From Apostichopus japonicus (Eukaryota; Echinodermata; Holothuroidea; Aspidochirotida; Stichopodidae), in NCBI RefSeq assembly GCF_037975245.1, contig NC_092572.1, positions 19,121,989 through 19,185,988 of the forward strand: DNA of 64,000 nucleotides. The letters are read 5' to 3'. The notes under the pieces were generated by a model. The model did no database searches. It was not told where the DNA came from and worked only from the letters and a program-made list of their open reading frames with translations. The position numbers were made by a program, and so were the translations under genes. Positions 11,201 through 23,611 of the stretch are shown here, piece by piece (position 1 is the first letter of the stretch; each line of letters begins with the position of its first letter).

Positions 11201-14200
11201 TATTTCTTTGGAGGGGAGGGAGGGAGGGGGGCTACCAGAATTAAATGCCATGTCAAAATTATTCATTTTATCTTGACTAGTCAACTAACAAATAAAAGTA
11301 GGAACATTTTTTTCGTTTTTGCGTGTGACTCTATATAAACACTGAATGGAACAGTTAAATAACTACGAATAAAATTTACATTTTCTTATTAAACGCTTCC
11401 AAAGCCACTTTCAGTTACACGCATTGGCTTGTGAGAATGCGTTCTCTTGTATTTTGTTAGATGCCTTGAAACACGTATCACATAAGTTGAAAACGCTGCT
11501 CTGATTGGTTGTTTCGCGGATGCGTAGTAGACACCGTAGTGGGTTACGGACCGTTGCTTTGCCATTGATGCGATCCGTCTAATCTTCGACCGTCGTTACG
11601 GGCAAAAATCGTGGATAAAGTCGGCCAGTTGTGCTTACGACTGATCAAGAGGTAGCGTTAAATCGAGTCAGATTAATTTAAATTGGGATAAACAAAAATA
11701 AAGTTGATCACGAACCGACTCGACAGTGTCGTTAAGTGGAAATTGGTGGTAAAGTCGGGCAGTTTGCATGTGGGTTAAAGATTACGATTGAAAATCATGG
11801 GTTTAAGTCCCGTCGGATTCAGTCGGGGATGATGTTATATATTTAGACTTGATCGAGTCTTCGGCCTTGCGTGTGAAAAACCATTAAATATGTGATATAT
11901 CTCCAATGAATAAGAATTTTCTTAATTATTATTTTTTTCATCGGGGGGGGGGCGGGGGAGCTTTTTATAACAGTTATGTATGTATGTATTTTAGATCCTC
12001 CTGCGCGAAGAAGCCATCATTGGCTTATCAAAGCCGCAAGCTGGCCGTAGTCAGTCTCTTAGATTCATGTTTAACGTTCATGATTATGAATTGTCAATTG
12101 ATGACGTCAGCTCCTCAGTGCATACCTTTGGTAATTTAATGTTAATCAATTATTATAATAACTCAACCAAAACATGTTCTTTATTACTTCATATATGAAC
12201 GACAGAGCATCCTTAATTGGATACTAGTCCTCGGATATTCGTCTCTGACAAATTTTACAATACATTGTTTGTCACATGTCATATGAGACCATGGCAAGTT
12301 CTTATGTTGTCCCATTGAGTTTTGTGTTGCATCTGAGGAACTGATCTATATTCTATAATGGTCTGTGTATTAGATTAGGTTGCATGGTCCAGTCACTTTA
12401 ACTAACGAGCATCAATGTTTCACGGGATCATTTCTCAAAAAAAAATCAATTGTGGTATACATCTGCATACAGCACTTCAAAAAGTCGTCCATTAGGGGTA
12501 AATGGCCCAATTTCGTAGCAGCCCCATTCAAAGTCACTATGGTTCTTTTTCTTTATCATTTGCATACTTAAGTCATATTCCGTCACGGATGCTTGTCTTA
12601 AAAGGTTACTTTACCATACTACATTTCGAAAACAGAAGTCGTTTATACTCCACGCAATCGGAAATGAAACAAACTTGGTAGTCCACCCCGGTAAGACCAT
12701 ATTCATTAACCCTCACCGTTCCTCAATCGCCTGTCTAACTCTTGACATATGATACTATTCCATGCCCCCATTGCCCCTCCTCCCCCCCCCCCGTCCCGTG
12801 GAGACCGATATCATAATTCCATAAACTCCTTCTAAAATTGTCTTGAGTGGACAAGAATCGCCAGTTACGTGGCAAAGGCGATCCGCTGATGTCATTACTA
12901 GCATATAATATTCAAATGAACGAGTGTAGACGATGTATTGATGTATGTATCACATCAGCATCCGGTCAGGAGCAATATTAACCCCCACGATACACACACA
13001 TACACACACACACCATCTAAAGAAGAAATTGAAGAGAATCCAGGTTCGCTGAGTGATGAAAAATTACTCTGCAGTAACTTGGCAGTATCCATGCAACCAG
13101 TATGTATTAATAGTATTGTATAGAAAGAAAAGAATAACACATTGCTCATTTGTATGGGTTTCTTACACTACCACGTTTGTTCCACCACCGCATCTCTTAA
13201 AAAGACAAGAATATAAAAACAAACAAATGGTACCCATTGTTGATTACAATCAATATCGGTGTCGAGAAATCAAGTAATGCAACATATTGTACGCAATTGT
13301 GTATCATGCAAATTCACGACTTAGAATAAACTAGTGTCACTAAAACGATCAAGAACTGCGATAATCTGAATAGAAATATTGGGCCAAATTATCCTTAATC
13401 AAGAGAAAACGGGACCTTACAATTGTCGGACAGCAACACATGACCGTCAATGGTACATCGAGTTCCTTTTTGAAACAGTCCGAATATGAGACGAGATGGA
13501 AGAAAAACGACTTACAACAAGTCTATTTCCCAGCAACATGGCAGTATCTTCATCTCATGCATTCACGACCTCAACATTCGTATAGTTGATAGTACCGTGA
13601 ACTTGAAAAACTTACACAGCACTGTCGTTATAGTACTTTACTGGGCCCGAAGTTATTAATATTATCAAATCGTGTGAACCTTAGCCTGGTATATTCTTTC
13701 CTGACTTTGCCGAACGAAACAGCTTCACAGACATGTTTAATTAACATCGGATTCGAGTTGGAATTTGGGCAGGTCACCGAAACGCAATCAAGAGGTGAGA
13801 TTTTGTGGTACTGGTAGGCTAGTTCTGTTGCACTAGGATAGGGCCGAATATAGGAGGCTAAGTTAGTGTTTTTAGTCCTACTCTAGCGTAAAGTACAGTC
13901 AGATTAGGCTAAGTTAGGCCAGCAGTTGGCCCGAGGCTTATCTTGTGTGATGTAAGTTAGGCTTGATAATATCTGATCAAATGTAACATATTCACTATTT
14001 TACATGTTGGGCCTACAGTAGGCCTAGGCCTACTGTAGGTAACAAACTAACCTTAGACCATGAAAGAAGAAACTGAGCAACTCTGATAATGCCTAATTAT
14101 TTTGATGTTTTCCATTCATCAGCAAAAGTTGGTTGCCTAAATCGACCTAAGTCAGGTTAGGCCTGAAAAGTCAGAGGCTAAAGTCTAGGCTATACATTTC

Positions 14201-14617
14201 TAACAAACAAAAACTGTGGCAAGGCACTCACTGGGCTGTGGTTACAGTAATAGCTATGTGGCACTGATAGTGAAAAGTGGTAGGCTCATGATATTAGCCA
14301 CTTTGGAGACCTGTTCTGGCATGTGAATGTGCAGTTGCGTCAACTCAATAAGTTTCCAGAAACTAGGTCTAACTCAAATGAATGTCAGATCTTATTTTCT
14401 GGATGGCGGTGATTATTAGAACACATTGATATGATTGATGATTTCTAACAGATCTATTCTTGCATGATCATTACAGAAGGCCATAAGCCAGTTCAGAGAT
14501 ACCAGCAGCTATTTATTACAGGTCGTCTGTGAATAGTAGTAGCGTCACTTACACGTGTAGCGTTGAAACTCCAAATATCGATCATATTTGTACTGAAGTA
14601 TTTCTCATTTTTTCGCA
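8205..14617. other. Central copy A, no gene recognised; includes non-homologous block 8,788-10,461
   Basis: From 8,788 to 10,461 the sequence has no counterpart in copy B, which carries the inverted-repeat element of 47,398-49,482 at this place. The A block contains an 18-bp perfect palindrome at 8,899-8,916 (core catggccggccatg). Simple G and C runs occur at about 8,767, 10,688 and 12,781. A repeat piece at about 11,990-12,075, containing cttatcaaagccgcaagct, recurs twice in copy B (about 50,935-51,035 and 52,310-52,412). Confidence 0.6.
14012..14039. repeat. 28-bp perfect palindrome, kept in both copies
   Basis: The two halves, cctacagtaggcct and aggcctactgtagg, are perfect reverse complements. 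The same palindrome is intact at 53,789-53,816 in copy B. It lies in a stretch rich in aggcct words, a common feature of this genome's repeats. Confidence 0.9.
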
Positions 14618-14734
14618 ATGGAGGATGAAATATCCATTGATGATATTAAGCTATGGACGATTAAGGCTTTGAAGGGCTTTCTAAGGGGCAAGGACTTAAA
14701 TTATCCGGAAGAAAAGAAGAACAACAGACATTGA
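14618..14734 (+). CDS. Short SAP-like reading frame, copy A
   Basis: An ATG-led frame of 38 residues starts MEDEISIDDIKLWTIKALK and continues GFLRGKDLNYP before TGA. The pattern of an acidic start, then L..KALKGFLRGKDLNYPEEKK, resembles the helix-turn-helix of SAP and SAP-like domains, which often sit at the N-terminus of invertebrate regulatory or transposon-derived proteins. It is shorter than a full SAP domain. No splice donor is seen inside it, so it may be a decayed first exon. Copy B (54,395-54,511) keeps the frame with one conservative change (Glu to Asp). Confidence 0.35.
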   Translation: MEDEISIDDIKLWTIKALKGFLRGKDLNYPEEKKNNRH

Positions 14735-15731
14735 AGTAGCAAATCGGTGTTGAACCTATTATATGCCTACTGCATGAATATGATCTGCACTGGTTGTAAA
14801 GGCAAAAGTATTTGAAGTTGAAAATTGATCCAAATTTGTTTTCTCATGATCATTCACATACCAAAAAATCTTGAAGAGATAATTTTCTATTGTATTAACA
14901 TGATTTATTAACAATAATATGACAAGCTACGATGATATTTTCCATGAATAATTCATTGGTGCTAACTTTCTATATGTTCGCGTAAACACTATACATGTGA
15001 CAAATGTCATACTAAATAATCTTAGCGTTCATGCCACGAATGCAGTATCGTGTAACGCAAAATTAAATCTTTTCCGATGTAGGGCAATATTATTACTTAA
15101 ATTTCTGGCCTACCACAATCAAAAATATGTCCATTATCTTAACAATTTTCCAGAAAATTCTCGGTCAAGCACATAGATGCGCCCATGTGTAAGTTGCATC
15201 TCCGAACAGGCTTATATGGTCTCAAGCGTGCAGACTCAGATGCAAGTGAAATAATAATAACTACGGTGGACTATAAAGACCATATAAATTACTACACTTG
15301 TCATGTCTCCCTTTCTTTAGATCAAACCCTCACTTAACATGAAACAGATCACTTTTTAACTATGAGAACATTGATTATTGACAGCTCTAATTACTCACTA
15401 AATGAATTAAGGACAACGATAAAATTTCATAACTTTTGTAAACAGGAAACTTAAAACATTTCAAACTTCTAAACACTTAAGTGGTATAATCTTTGAGATA
15501 CCTGGCCGCACGTGTTCATCTCCCTGAATGTGTTTGCTGGGGTGCTTTAATCAAGAAAACCCAGATTGCAGTCTTGCGATTGTGTGTGCAGTTGAGTTTG
15601 GTGTGTTTCTGGTTCAACTACATCCATGTTTTCTGTAGCCGGTGTGTAATTGTTTCTTTTGCGTGTCTCAAGTGTTTCCTGTTCCTACGATACATTCGCC
15701 TAACTACAGTCACTACTTTGTATGACCTGGG
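14735..15731. other. Copy A, no gene recognised
   Basis: AT-rich sequence collinear with copy B. Near 15,160 (B about 54,700) the two copies carry different short sequences. No supported gene. Confidence 0.6.
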
Positions 15732-17826
15732 CAGTGGCGTAGCTACGGGGGGGCCTGGGGGGGCCGAGGCCCCCCCCCATGAAATCGGCTGGCCCCCCCA
15801 TTGGCCCCCCCCCCACTGGGAATGGGGTAAAAAAAACACTCATCAGTGCGATTCGCTAATATTTTTTGTTCAATAATTTGGGAAATAGAGTTACACAATT
15901 TTCTCGTCTGCATCTGGCAGAATAAGAATAATACAATATCTGTAGTAATCATGAGAATGGTCACACAGCATGGCATGGCAATGGTCGATGCGACGATTGC
16001 GACCATACACCACGAACCTTGTTGTGCTGCGTGATAGCGATATCTTGTGAAAATATGTTCAGTGCTTCCACCTAGCACATCAATCTATCAAAAGATTGGC
16101 TCCGTTTGTACTGAGCCGAGGTATCAGGTATTCATGGGCGGCGATCATGGGGGGGACGGGGGGACATGTCCCCCCAATATTTTAGGTGGGGGGATATAGT
16201 ATCTTATATCCCCCCCCCAATATTTGGTGGCATAGTTTTTTTTTAAGCATATGTTTTGTATTTTTTTATGATATCGCTAGTAATTTCAAAATAGAAAATG
16301 CTTAGATGCAACTTACAAGGCCTGGGAAGTGCCATTTCCAGCGATCTGGGAGGCATTTTCGGCCAAAATTTTCTTTTGCGCTTCGCGCCAGCTTATGGTG
16401 GCGCTACGCTTAGAAAGTCTGGGTACAAGCTCTGCCCCTCCCTTGGCAAATTCCTCGCAAAGCGCCTGTCTAACCGTGTCACAATTTGTTACTATATATG
16501 ACCGAAAGTAGTTTTTACTTTTTTTTCTCGAAATGAATAGCTAGACGGACCGCATCCGTAATGAAATTTGGTTTGCATCTTGTGTATGAGTGTAAGTACG
16601 TACAATCATACATAGAATCCACATCGATATGGGTTCACTGGGTTTCCATTTGGCCTGTTTCCTACAAGATTTCTAACCGCAGGTGTGTAGCCAAGGGAGG
16701 GGGGGGGGGGTGAAGGGGTGGAGACCGCCCTCCCCCTCGAGCATATTTTTTTGGTATTTTCGATGATATCGAAGTTTTATAGTAGCCGTTATAAGAGGTT
16801 TTAATATTTGTACACCAATAATTTAACTGTGTCTGAAATTTCGAAAATTCCTTGACCAACATTCTTCATCATAGTATACTTCCCTCTACACTCGTACAAT
16901 TTTGACCGGTCTGTTAGTGGTTGAGGGGGGTTTTCTATATTGGTTGTCCATAGATGAAATTTAGTGCAAAATTATGGGTATGTTTTGAAGTGAATTTATT
17001 ATTCAAATTCTGAACAAATAATGGGCTTAAAACCTTGAAAAGTGGGGCTGACGGGTATTGTGGGGCGTTACGTAGAATTACCTACAAATGCAATGAGGTC
17101 GAACATGATGTGTGACTGGTGACAATCGGCTTGACAAAAGGTTATGAATGAAAAAAAAAACTATTAGGAAAAACTTGGTTCTCAGGCAAAAGTGTACATC
17201 TGGTTGGTCATTTTCAAGCCCGAGAAGTGCCATTTCCGGTCATCTGGGGGGCTATCAAAACCAGAAATTTTCTTGTACGCTGCGCGCCAACCAATGGTGG
17301 CGCTCCGCTTTGACAGTAATTCGCCTGCATCCAAGCAGATGTCCCCCCCCCCAATATTTGAAACAGATCGCCGCCCCTGCAGGTATTCATATATTGCCTC
17401 GAGTAAAATGAATCTATGTCATTGAATATTCCACAAAACAACTTTTTTATGGCCACGAAACTGTCGAAACAGGATTTTCCACTACTGGTAAAGATATAAA
17501 ATATTGGGAATTCTGAAATTCCTGCAAATGATGCCAACTTCCCTCAAGTTAAAAGTCTGGGTGAGTTGGCAAGGCCAGTCAGCATGAAAGAGAAAAAACT
17601 TTTTTTGCATTTCTGTCACCAAAGTTGCACATCTTTTTGGTTGCTATTTTGCCTCACAGGTGCCATCTCCTGCGATCTGGGGGGTGCTGAAATCTCAAAT
17701 TTTCTCTGTACGCTCCGCGCCAACCATGGTGGCGCTCCGCTTACATACTAACCTCCGGCCCCCCCACTAGAAAGAACAGCCCCCCCATGGCCCCCCCCCA
17801 CTCAAAAAATCCTAGCTACGCCACTG
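15732..17826. mobile_element. hAT-like composite insertion (2,095 bp), copy A only, with exact empty site in B
   Basis: The left end reads CAGTGGCGTAGCTACG and the right end ctagctacgccactg, the widespread hAT MITE terminus. The perfect 8-bp target duplication gacctggg is at 15,724-15,731 and 17,827-17,834. Copy B has one gacctggg at the same place (55,322-55,329), an exact pre-integration site. The interior is a nest of further elements (16,136-17,379 and a partial one near 16,682) and G/C homopolymer runs. No transposase frame is visible. Confidence 0.92.
16136..17379. mobile_element. Element nested inside the 2.1-kb hAT insertion
   Basis: The inner end sequences are gggcggcgatc at 16,136-16,146 and gatcgccgcccctg at 17,366-17,379, with the 10-bp direct repeat aggtattcat at 16,126-16,135 and 17,381-17,390. 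The left end seems to have lost its CAG. Inside lie two copies of the ~110-bp core shared with the 7,032-7,321 MITE. Another partial terminus (caggtgtgtagccaaggg) lies near 16,681, so at least three insertion layers are stacked. Confidence 0.7.
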
Positions 17827-19214
17827 GACCTGGGTGATACTTGGTTATGTACAATTGCTCAACCAAGTATCGTCCATTAGATGATAGTGGCCTATAAAGA
17901 CCATATATAGATTAATTACTACACTTGTCACAACGCCACGTCCTATGATTAAAATTTGTAGGTAATTTGATATGGATGTATAACCTAAATATTTGAATGG
18001 GATCTAAGATAGAGAAGATGGTAAAATTAATAGAAAACAATCTACTGTAGGCCTTTAGAAGTCAAGTTTCAATTAGCCTAGATACGGAGTGGTTAATATA
18101 ATGAAGAGGCAAGAATCAGACTTATATTTCTAAGTGGATGCACAAATGCTCTGCCAGGGCAATCTAAGTGCAAGACTTTTAATTTCAAATAATTTGTGAA
18201 TGATCCAACATTAGCTTGATTTTTTCTCTCATGAATAAATGTTTCAGACTAATTATATCCTGTTGGAAGTAGATGCCCAGTCAAAAGACTTAAATGTGAG
18301 GACACCCCGACATTTTGCTTAAATTACAATTTTTCTTTCATGGGTTATGTTTATGAGAATCTAAATCTAAGACTTAATAAGATGCTGGAATGGATGCTCA
18401 GATGCGGAGTGGTGACTTTTCACGGTTATGAAACCTTCAAGTAGCCATCTTGATTACTCCTAAAAAGATTAATAGTTGATTTTTATGACAATTGATCATT
18501 TTGTCTTCAGAACTGTCAAATTATTGTAAGAAAATCACCATGTAAAATATTAATAAATATGATTGTGAGGCCGACAAGAAATGAGCGTTTACAGTTTACC
18601 TTGAGTTGCTTCTTTTTTATACTTCCAATTAAATTTTGACACTGGAGTTGAGTTGATATATTGTACGTGTGTTAAGTTGATATTGCCAGCATTGCATCAT
18701 ACTCCATTTTGTCAGTAGAACAGAAGAGATGTCATACAATATCTGCACTTGAAGGTGAAACAGTTTATTTAAGAAGTTCAATTAAGGGTCAGTATTTGCA
18801 ATTATTCCTCCCTCCCTCCCCCCCCCCCCCTTTATAACAGAACATAAACATTACCTGTATAGTTTAAGAAAACATTGAAAATGTGAGAATGCAATGTAGG
18901 CTTTCATGATAGTAGCAGGCGAATCATTCATGCCTGATTGAATAATGTGGTGCTGTGCACTTAATGTGGAAAAGCATGTGATATTCTGCTTCTGTTCAAT
19001 ATTAAAAAACCAATGAACTGATGTACACACAAGTTCACTGTTGTACAGTACGCATTGATTAGTCAAAGTAAGAGCTCTGTCTTGGATCACACACAAAATC
19101 CATGATATATGAACTGCTCAGACTAAGTGATATACTCAGATACAATATTAAGTGGATACATACGTACATGTACTGTACCTGTGTGAACATGGCCTCTTCA
19201 GATGTTTTCCTCAG
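17827..19214. other. Copy A, no gene recognised
   Basis: Collinear with B 55,330-56,848. It contains a CT/C run near 18,807-18,830. No supported reading frame. Confidence 0.6.
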
Positions 19215-19433
19215 ATTGAAATGTTCTGTGAATACAAAGAGCTAAGTTACAATGTTGAGTGTTCTTCACAGCAGTGGGTATCTTTCTGGTCTTGTATTTG
19301 TACTAGATGCTTTAATAACATGACTATGAGTCAGAAGAATGGTATGTCTGACAATCACACAGTGATTGCTGGTACAGTCAGGGCTAGACGTCTGCATGAT
19401 AATGAAATGGAGGTAAACGACAAAGGCAAATGA
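19215..19433 (+). CDS. Possible terminal exon encoding 72 residues, copy A
   Basis: After a pyrimidine-rich acceptor (tgttttcctcag, ending at 19,214) a frame stays open to TGA. It starts IEMFCEYKELSYNVECSSQQ and ends in a charged tail, RRLHDNEMEVNDKGK. There is a Cys-rich, Trp-rich middle (WVSFWSCIC). Copy B (56,849-57,070) differs by one substitution (Gly to Asp) and a 3-bp insertion that keeps the frame, which mildly favours coding. I do not recognise the protein and cannot place an upstream exon. Confidence 0.3.
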   Translation: MEMFCEYKELSYNVECSSQQWVSFWSCICTRCFNNMTMSQKNGMSDNHTVIAGTVRARRLHDNEMEVNDKGK

Positions 19434-19487
19434 ATATAATTGAAAACGCAATGAGTTGAAAAATCCAGAACAGTGAAAAAACTTCCA

Positions 19488-19558
19488 GCCTCCACCGGGA
19501 TTCGAACCAGAGCCTCCCCCTTTATAGGCGAACACCCCAACCACTAGGCTATGAACGC
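19488..19558 (-). tRNA. tRNA-like sequence (decayed tRNA or tRNA-derived SINE head), copy A
   Basis: Read on the minus strand it has an A-box-like tagcctagtggttgggg and a B-box ggttcgaatccc. The acceptor stem pairs at 6 of 7 positions, and a 7-base loop ctataaa would give anticodon ATA. The anticodon stem is weakened in this copy by a G opposite G; copy B pairs better. No intron or terminator is evident. A tRNA-derived SINE fragment or pseudogene is more likely than a working tRNA. Confidence 0.45.
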
Positions 19559-21322
19559 TGATTGTATGTCCAGAGGTTCGAAACCGGTAAGGAAGGTCGT
19601 AATTCCACTGTTGGCATTTGTCACCTGTATCGAACAATACTAGGTTTGGTTTTTGTTTTTGTGTTCAAAGTATCTCTTTTCGAAATCCGGCTTGAGGAAT
19701 CACAAATGATTTCGAGTTGGTTAGCATCATGTTTGATCTTTAGAGCTCAAGGCAAATATGTCACCAACTGAAACCACACATGTATACATGTACATTTCCC
19801 TCCAGCTAACCAGCCAAAATTTGGTACATTTCAGTTTCTCTGGGCTGCCCTCCTTTGACCCACTCCCAAGTGAAAGTAACACCCACTTACTAATTAAGTG
19901 ATCTAACATTCTGAAGTACAGCGTCGGCATATTTTGTGGACAAAAGCTATCCATCTATAAGCAGTGGTGTCGCCAGACATTTCAATCTTGGTGGGCACTG
20001 GGGGGTACTTCACTTAATTAGGGGGGCACAGTGTTGGTTTGTGAATGCCATCCTGGGGGAGATATCTAAGGTGAGTGGGTGTCACCCTCCCCTTTTGAGT
20101 AATTTTTGAATAATTAAGGGTCCTTAGATGCAATCTGGTGCTATATTTTGCAACTTGAAGTAACTTTATGTTCAAGAATTTTCGAGCTTAGTCTGTCCGA
20201 TATTTTTTTTTTTAAATGAGGCAGATAAAGCTTTTGTTTGAGTATTTTTACTAACATTGCAAACCCCATCTGGGGGACACAATTTTTGGGGACTCCCCCC
20301 CCCCCGGCCACCCCTGGTGACGCCACTGTCTATGAGAATCGTCTTGGTTTGACTTGTACGTGTATACAACACACTGATAAGTATCCTTTTGAATTTTTGG
20401 CTTTAGTTAGATATTTCATTTGATACCAGATTATCGTGAATTGGTTTCATTTCCTACTACTGTATGCTCAGATTTGTACTGTGGGGTGTACTGCACATTA
20501 CTGTCCATAAATGCAGTTTGGAAATGTGTATGTGATTGTAGTTACACACACTCCTCCTAGCTTTAACAGTCCTACTCTCGATCTGTAGCTTTTTTTTAGG
20601 CCTTGATATGAAAGTAAAAAAGAAAAGCAAGAAAGGAAACCAATGTAAGAGCATGACAAAAACATGACAAAAACACTCTCTCAAGTGAATGATAAAAGAT
20701 ATGCATATGTTGAACCTGCCCTGTGAAGTTTAATTAAGTGGTATTCTGCACTGCCCAATGGTTTATTGTAGGGCAAAGTTGTACTGTAATTTATGAACCT
20801 AAACAAGGGTCTAGACAATTCCACAAACAATCTGTCTCTTGATTTAGAACCTCAATCATGTTAAGAGAAATTATATTGTGTAGGACTGTTAACTGTATTA
20901 AAGGTCATGATCTAGTATTGCCCAGGGCTGAGTAATACTGTATGCTAGCAAGACATATTAATTCATGTTGTGTTTCCCAAACTCTGATCGTGATAAGACT
21001 AAATTTTGATGTTTGGTGGTATGGCAAGGGATGACCATGATGAGATGCAAAAAGAAAACCAATGGTTGGTTCAATCAAAACAGTAAACGCTTTGGTCTAC
21101 AGATAATTTCTTGTAATTTGGAAGGTTTGGGGTTTTTTTCTGTCAAATTGTTTCTGTTGACTTAACTTAACAGCACATATATATCCGTACTGGTACTCAA
21201 ATCTCATGGACTTTTACTTGTATGTGACATAGCGTAACGGTTGCGATTATTGCAATGTCAACACTGTGAACGTTCAGATTATATTTTTGTGCTGTATTTC
21301 ATTAACTTTGGAAGTACCAGTC
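19559..21322. other. Right end of copy A, no gene supported
   Basis: It contains a degenerate MITE-like piece with the words gtggtgtcgccagaca (about 19,963) and tggtgacgccactgtc (about 20,313), and poly(C)/(T) runs. A lysine-rich mini-frame at 20,600-20,644 is discussed as a finding. Homology to B stops at 21,322. Confidence 0.6.
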
Positions 21323-23465
21323 TATTGTACGTTGTTTTAATAACATCGATAAGGCGAAGTGTATGCTGTAGCGAAGTTAGTTTCAACTCTATAAAGTTCT
21401 TTTCGCATTACCCAAGTGAACAGTGACTGCATATCCAATAGTTTGTATCGGAAAGATCCTCGGGCATGTAAAATACAGTGAGCAAGAACATTCGGGGTAT
21501 GCAGAAACGGACTCTTGAGGCATGTACAGTTTGCACGCGAGAAAAAGAGTATTACAAAAGACTTGGCCAAGACTAATTCAGTAGCGAACTAGAACAGCAT
21601 TTGCCTGCAAATACGCAGAACTGTAGTGCTTGCAGTATTAGGAAGAACTATTTGCTTGTTCATGGTTGTTAATTTTTGGGCGGACAACACACCAGGGAGT
21701 GTAGTCATGTAGGTACTTTCAAAGTGAGGGCGCTTGTGAGCGTCATGATAGGTTCAGAATTAGTTGGCTTCGCAGCTAGCCTCTGAAACTGCAAATGAAC
21801 AGAGTCTATATAAAACTTTAAGTTTCAACGTCCAGTCATGTAGGTATCGTTCACTTGGTCAGTAATGCCAATATTGTAGCGCGCACGCGCATTACAATAA
21901 TGATAGTAACGATGCTTCCATTAACTTAACAGCGCAAGCTCAGCAAGAAAATGGATTAACAATCGACCACAATACACATCAGGGAAGGTTGGAACTTGTG
22001 TGTTAGTTCTTCCAGACCATGCGAGTTGACGCTATAACAAGCTATCATTATATTTTGAAGTAAGAGATGAAAACTTTGGATACGGAGGCTCGCACAAGGA
22101 GTGGGATGGGTGGGGAATGGGGGGTCGGGGATTGGGGGTCGGGACAAATTAACCTCTATCATTAGTCGGGGATTTTATTACATTAAGTCGAGAATTAGAC
22201 CACTCCACTTGATCGAGGACGCTCATCTATGTACGTTGATGTCCCTATACCTTAGAACTCATTCGTGGGGAAGTTATATTCCCCTTCCCCTTCTCCCAAC
22301 CCAGCCCCCCCCCACCTTTAAAATCATGTACACATTGCTGTTTAAATGTATATGTAAATAGTATTTAAATGAATAATGTCTGGGCGACTACATGCTAAGA
22401 ACTGTTAATTATAATCTTTATTTAATGATTAAATTGAGGGGAAAGTATTTGGTTGATCAGTTGCAATCTTATTTTGAATAATAATTGGTCGATGATTTAC
22501 ATTGTTTATGTTTGAGCGCATGAGCATCCCTGGAGGCATAAGTTACATTAGGTTTGTTTCCACCAAACCATATCCCCCTCCCCTACCCACTGCCAACCCC
22601 CACCCAACCCTCCCCACCCACCACCAAACCCCCTCCTCCTCCTCCCCCACCCACCACCAAACCGTCATCAAGTTTTACAGCCTGCACAAATCCAAACCTA
22701 TACATTTGGTATGTCTTACGTAACGTATATTGTCTTCATTACAGCTGTGGGTTTGGCGGATTAAATTATTTAGCAACACGCAAACATTTAAGTTGCTTAC
22801 TACAAACTACAAGTTAGTATGGTACTACTCTAAATGATTTGAAAAATCCAAAAGTATATGTTACCGATGATGGTATTCATTATTCAACTACACATGCATC
22901 ACGTGTGACGTTACGACATCGAGAATAATAATAGTACCTAATATTATATAAGCTGTTCGATATACCCTGGTATCCACTTACTTGTATTGTACTATGGTTA
23001 CTGAAAGTACATTGATCATGTTTTACGACATGCAGGAATCATGAGGGATTTTGTTGACATGACGTCACATCTAGATACACACCTCATCAACTGTTTACTT
23101 TATCTCCTCTCCGTATATAGGCTACATACATAGTCTAGATACTTCCACGTTTGCCTATACATCTTTCCACAATGTAAATAGTCATACATCAGAAACATAC
23201 AACGGAAGTCGGGGAGCCACGTTTTTTTTGTGTGTGTGTGTGTGTTAGTCAGTTTCACTTCTGTGACTAAAATGTTTTGAATCTTCCAGGTGCGTGAATC
23301 CCCGCCCTCACCCTCCCCTCCCCTCCCCTCCCCACTCCCCTCACCCTCACAACATCTCCCAAATAATCGCTATCGATTTCCCTTTTCTTACTTGTCAAGT
23401 CATCCGAAATGCTTTGGAATTCTTTTGTTTTATCTGCCTTACCGATGTTAGCTTAAAGAGGTTAT
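21323..23465. other. Start of the spacer between duplicates, no gene recognised
   Basis: Low-complexity C-rich tracts occur at about 22,568-22,665 and 23,300-23,350, with G-rich sequence at 22,100-22,140. Open frames here are translations of these tracts and are not supported as genes. Confidence 0.6.
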
Positions 23466-23611
23466 AAGATAAGATAAGATAAGTAAAACTTTATTGATCC
23501 CAAAGGGAAATTCAGGCACTCGCTCATAAAACAGTGAAAAAGTTACAAAAATAGATGTGTATATTGTACAATAAGACAGTAAGAATAATAAGAAAAGTCA
23601 ATATATGAAAG

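Larger units (their letters stand above)
1..21322 (+). repeat. Copy A of a ~20-kb direct segmental duplication
   Basis: Base 1 aligns with base 39,358, and homology runs in the same orientation until about 21,322 (B 59,308), where both sequences share the motif gaagtaccagtc and then part completely. Copy A may extend left of the window. The copies are near-identical over long stretches (about one difference in the first 970 bases) and a few percent different elsewhere. They are interrupted by copy-specific insertions: in A at 1,805-2,043, 6,723-8,204 and 15,732-17,826, with a non-homologous block at 8,788-10,461. This could be a real tandem duplication or two haplotypes assembled in series. 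Confidence 0.95.

Noticed and set aside
15493-15876. 127-codon cysteine/phenylalanine-rich frame running into the hAT element
   Set aside because: The frame ends inside the transposon in A and is cut to 78 codons in B. Hydrophobic composition fits T-rich non-coding DNA.
22502-22817. Proline-rich frames
   Set aside because: Translations of a C-rich low-complexity tract; no splice or domain support.
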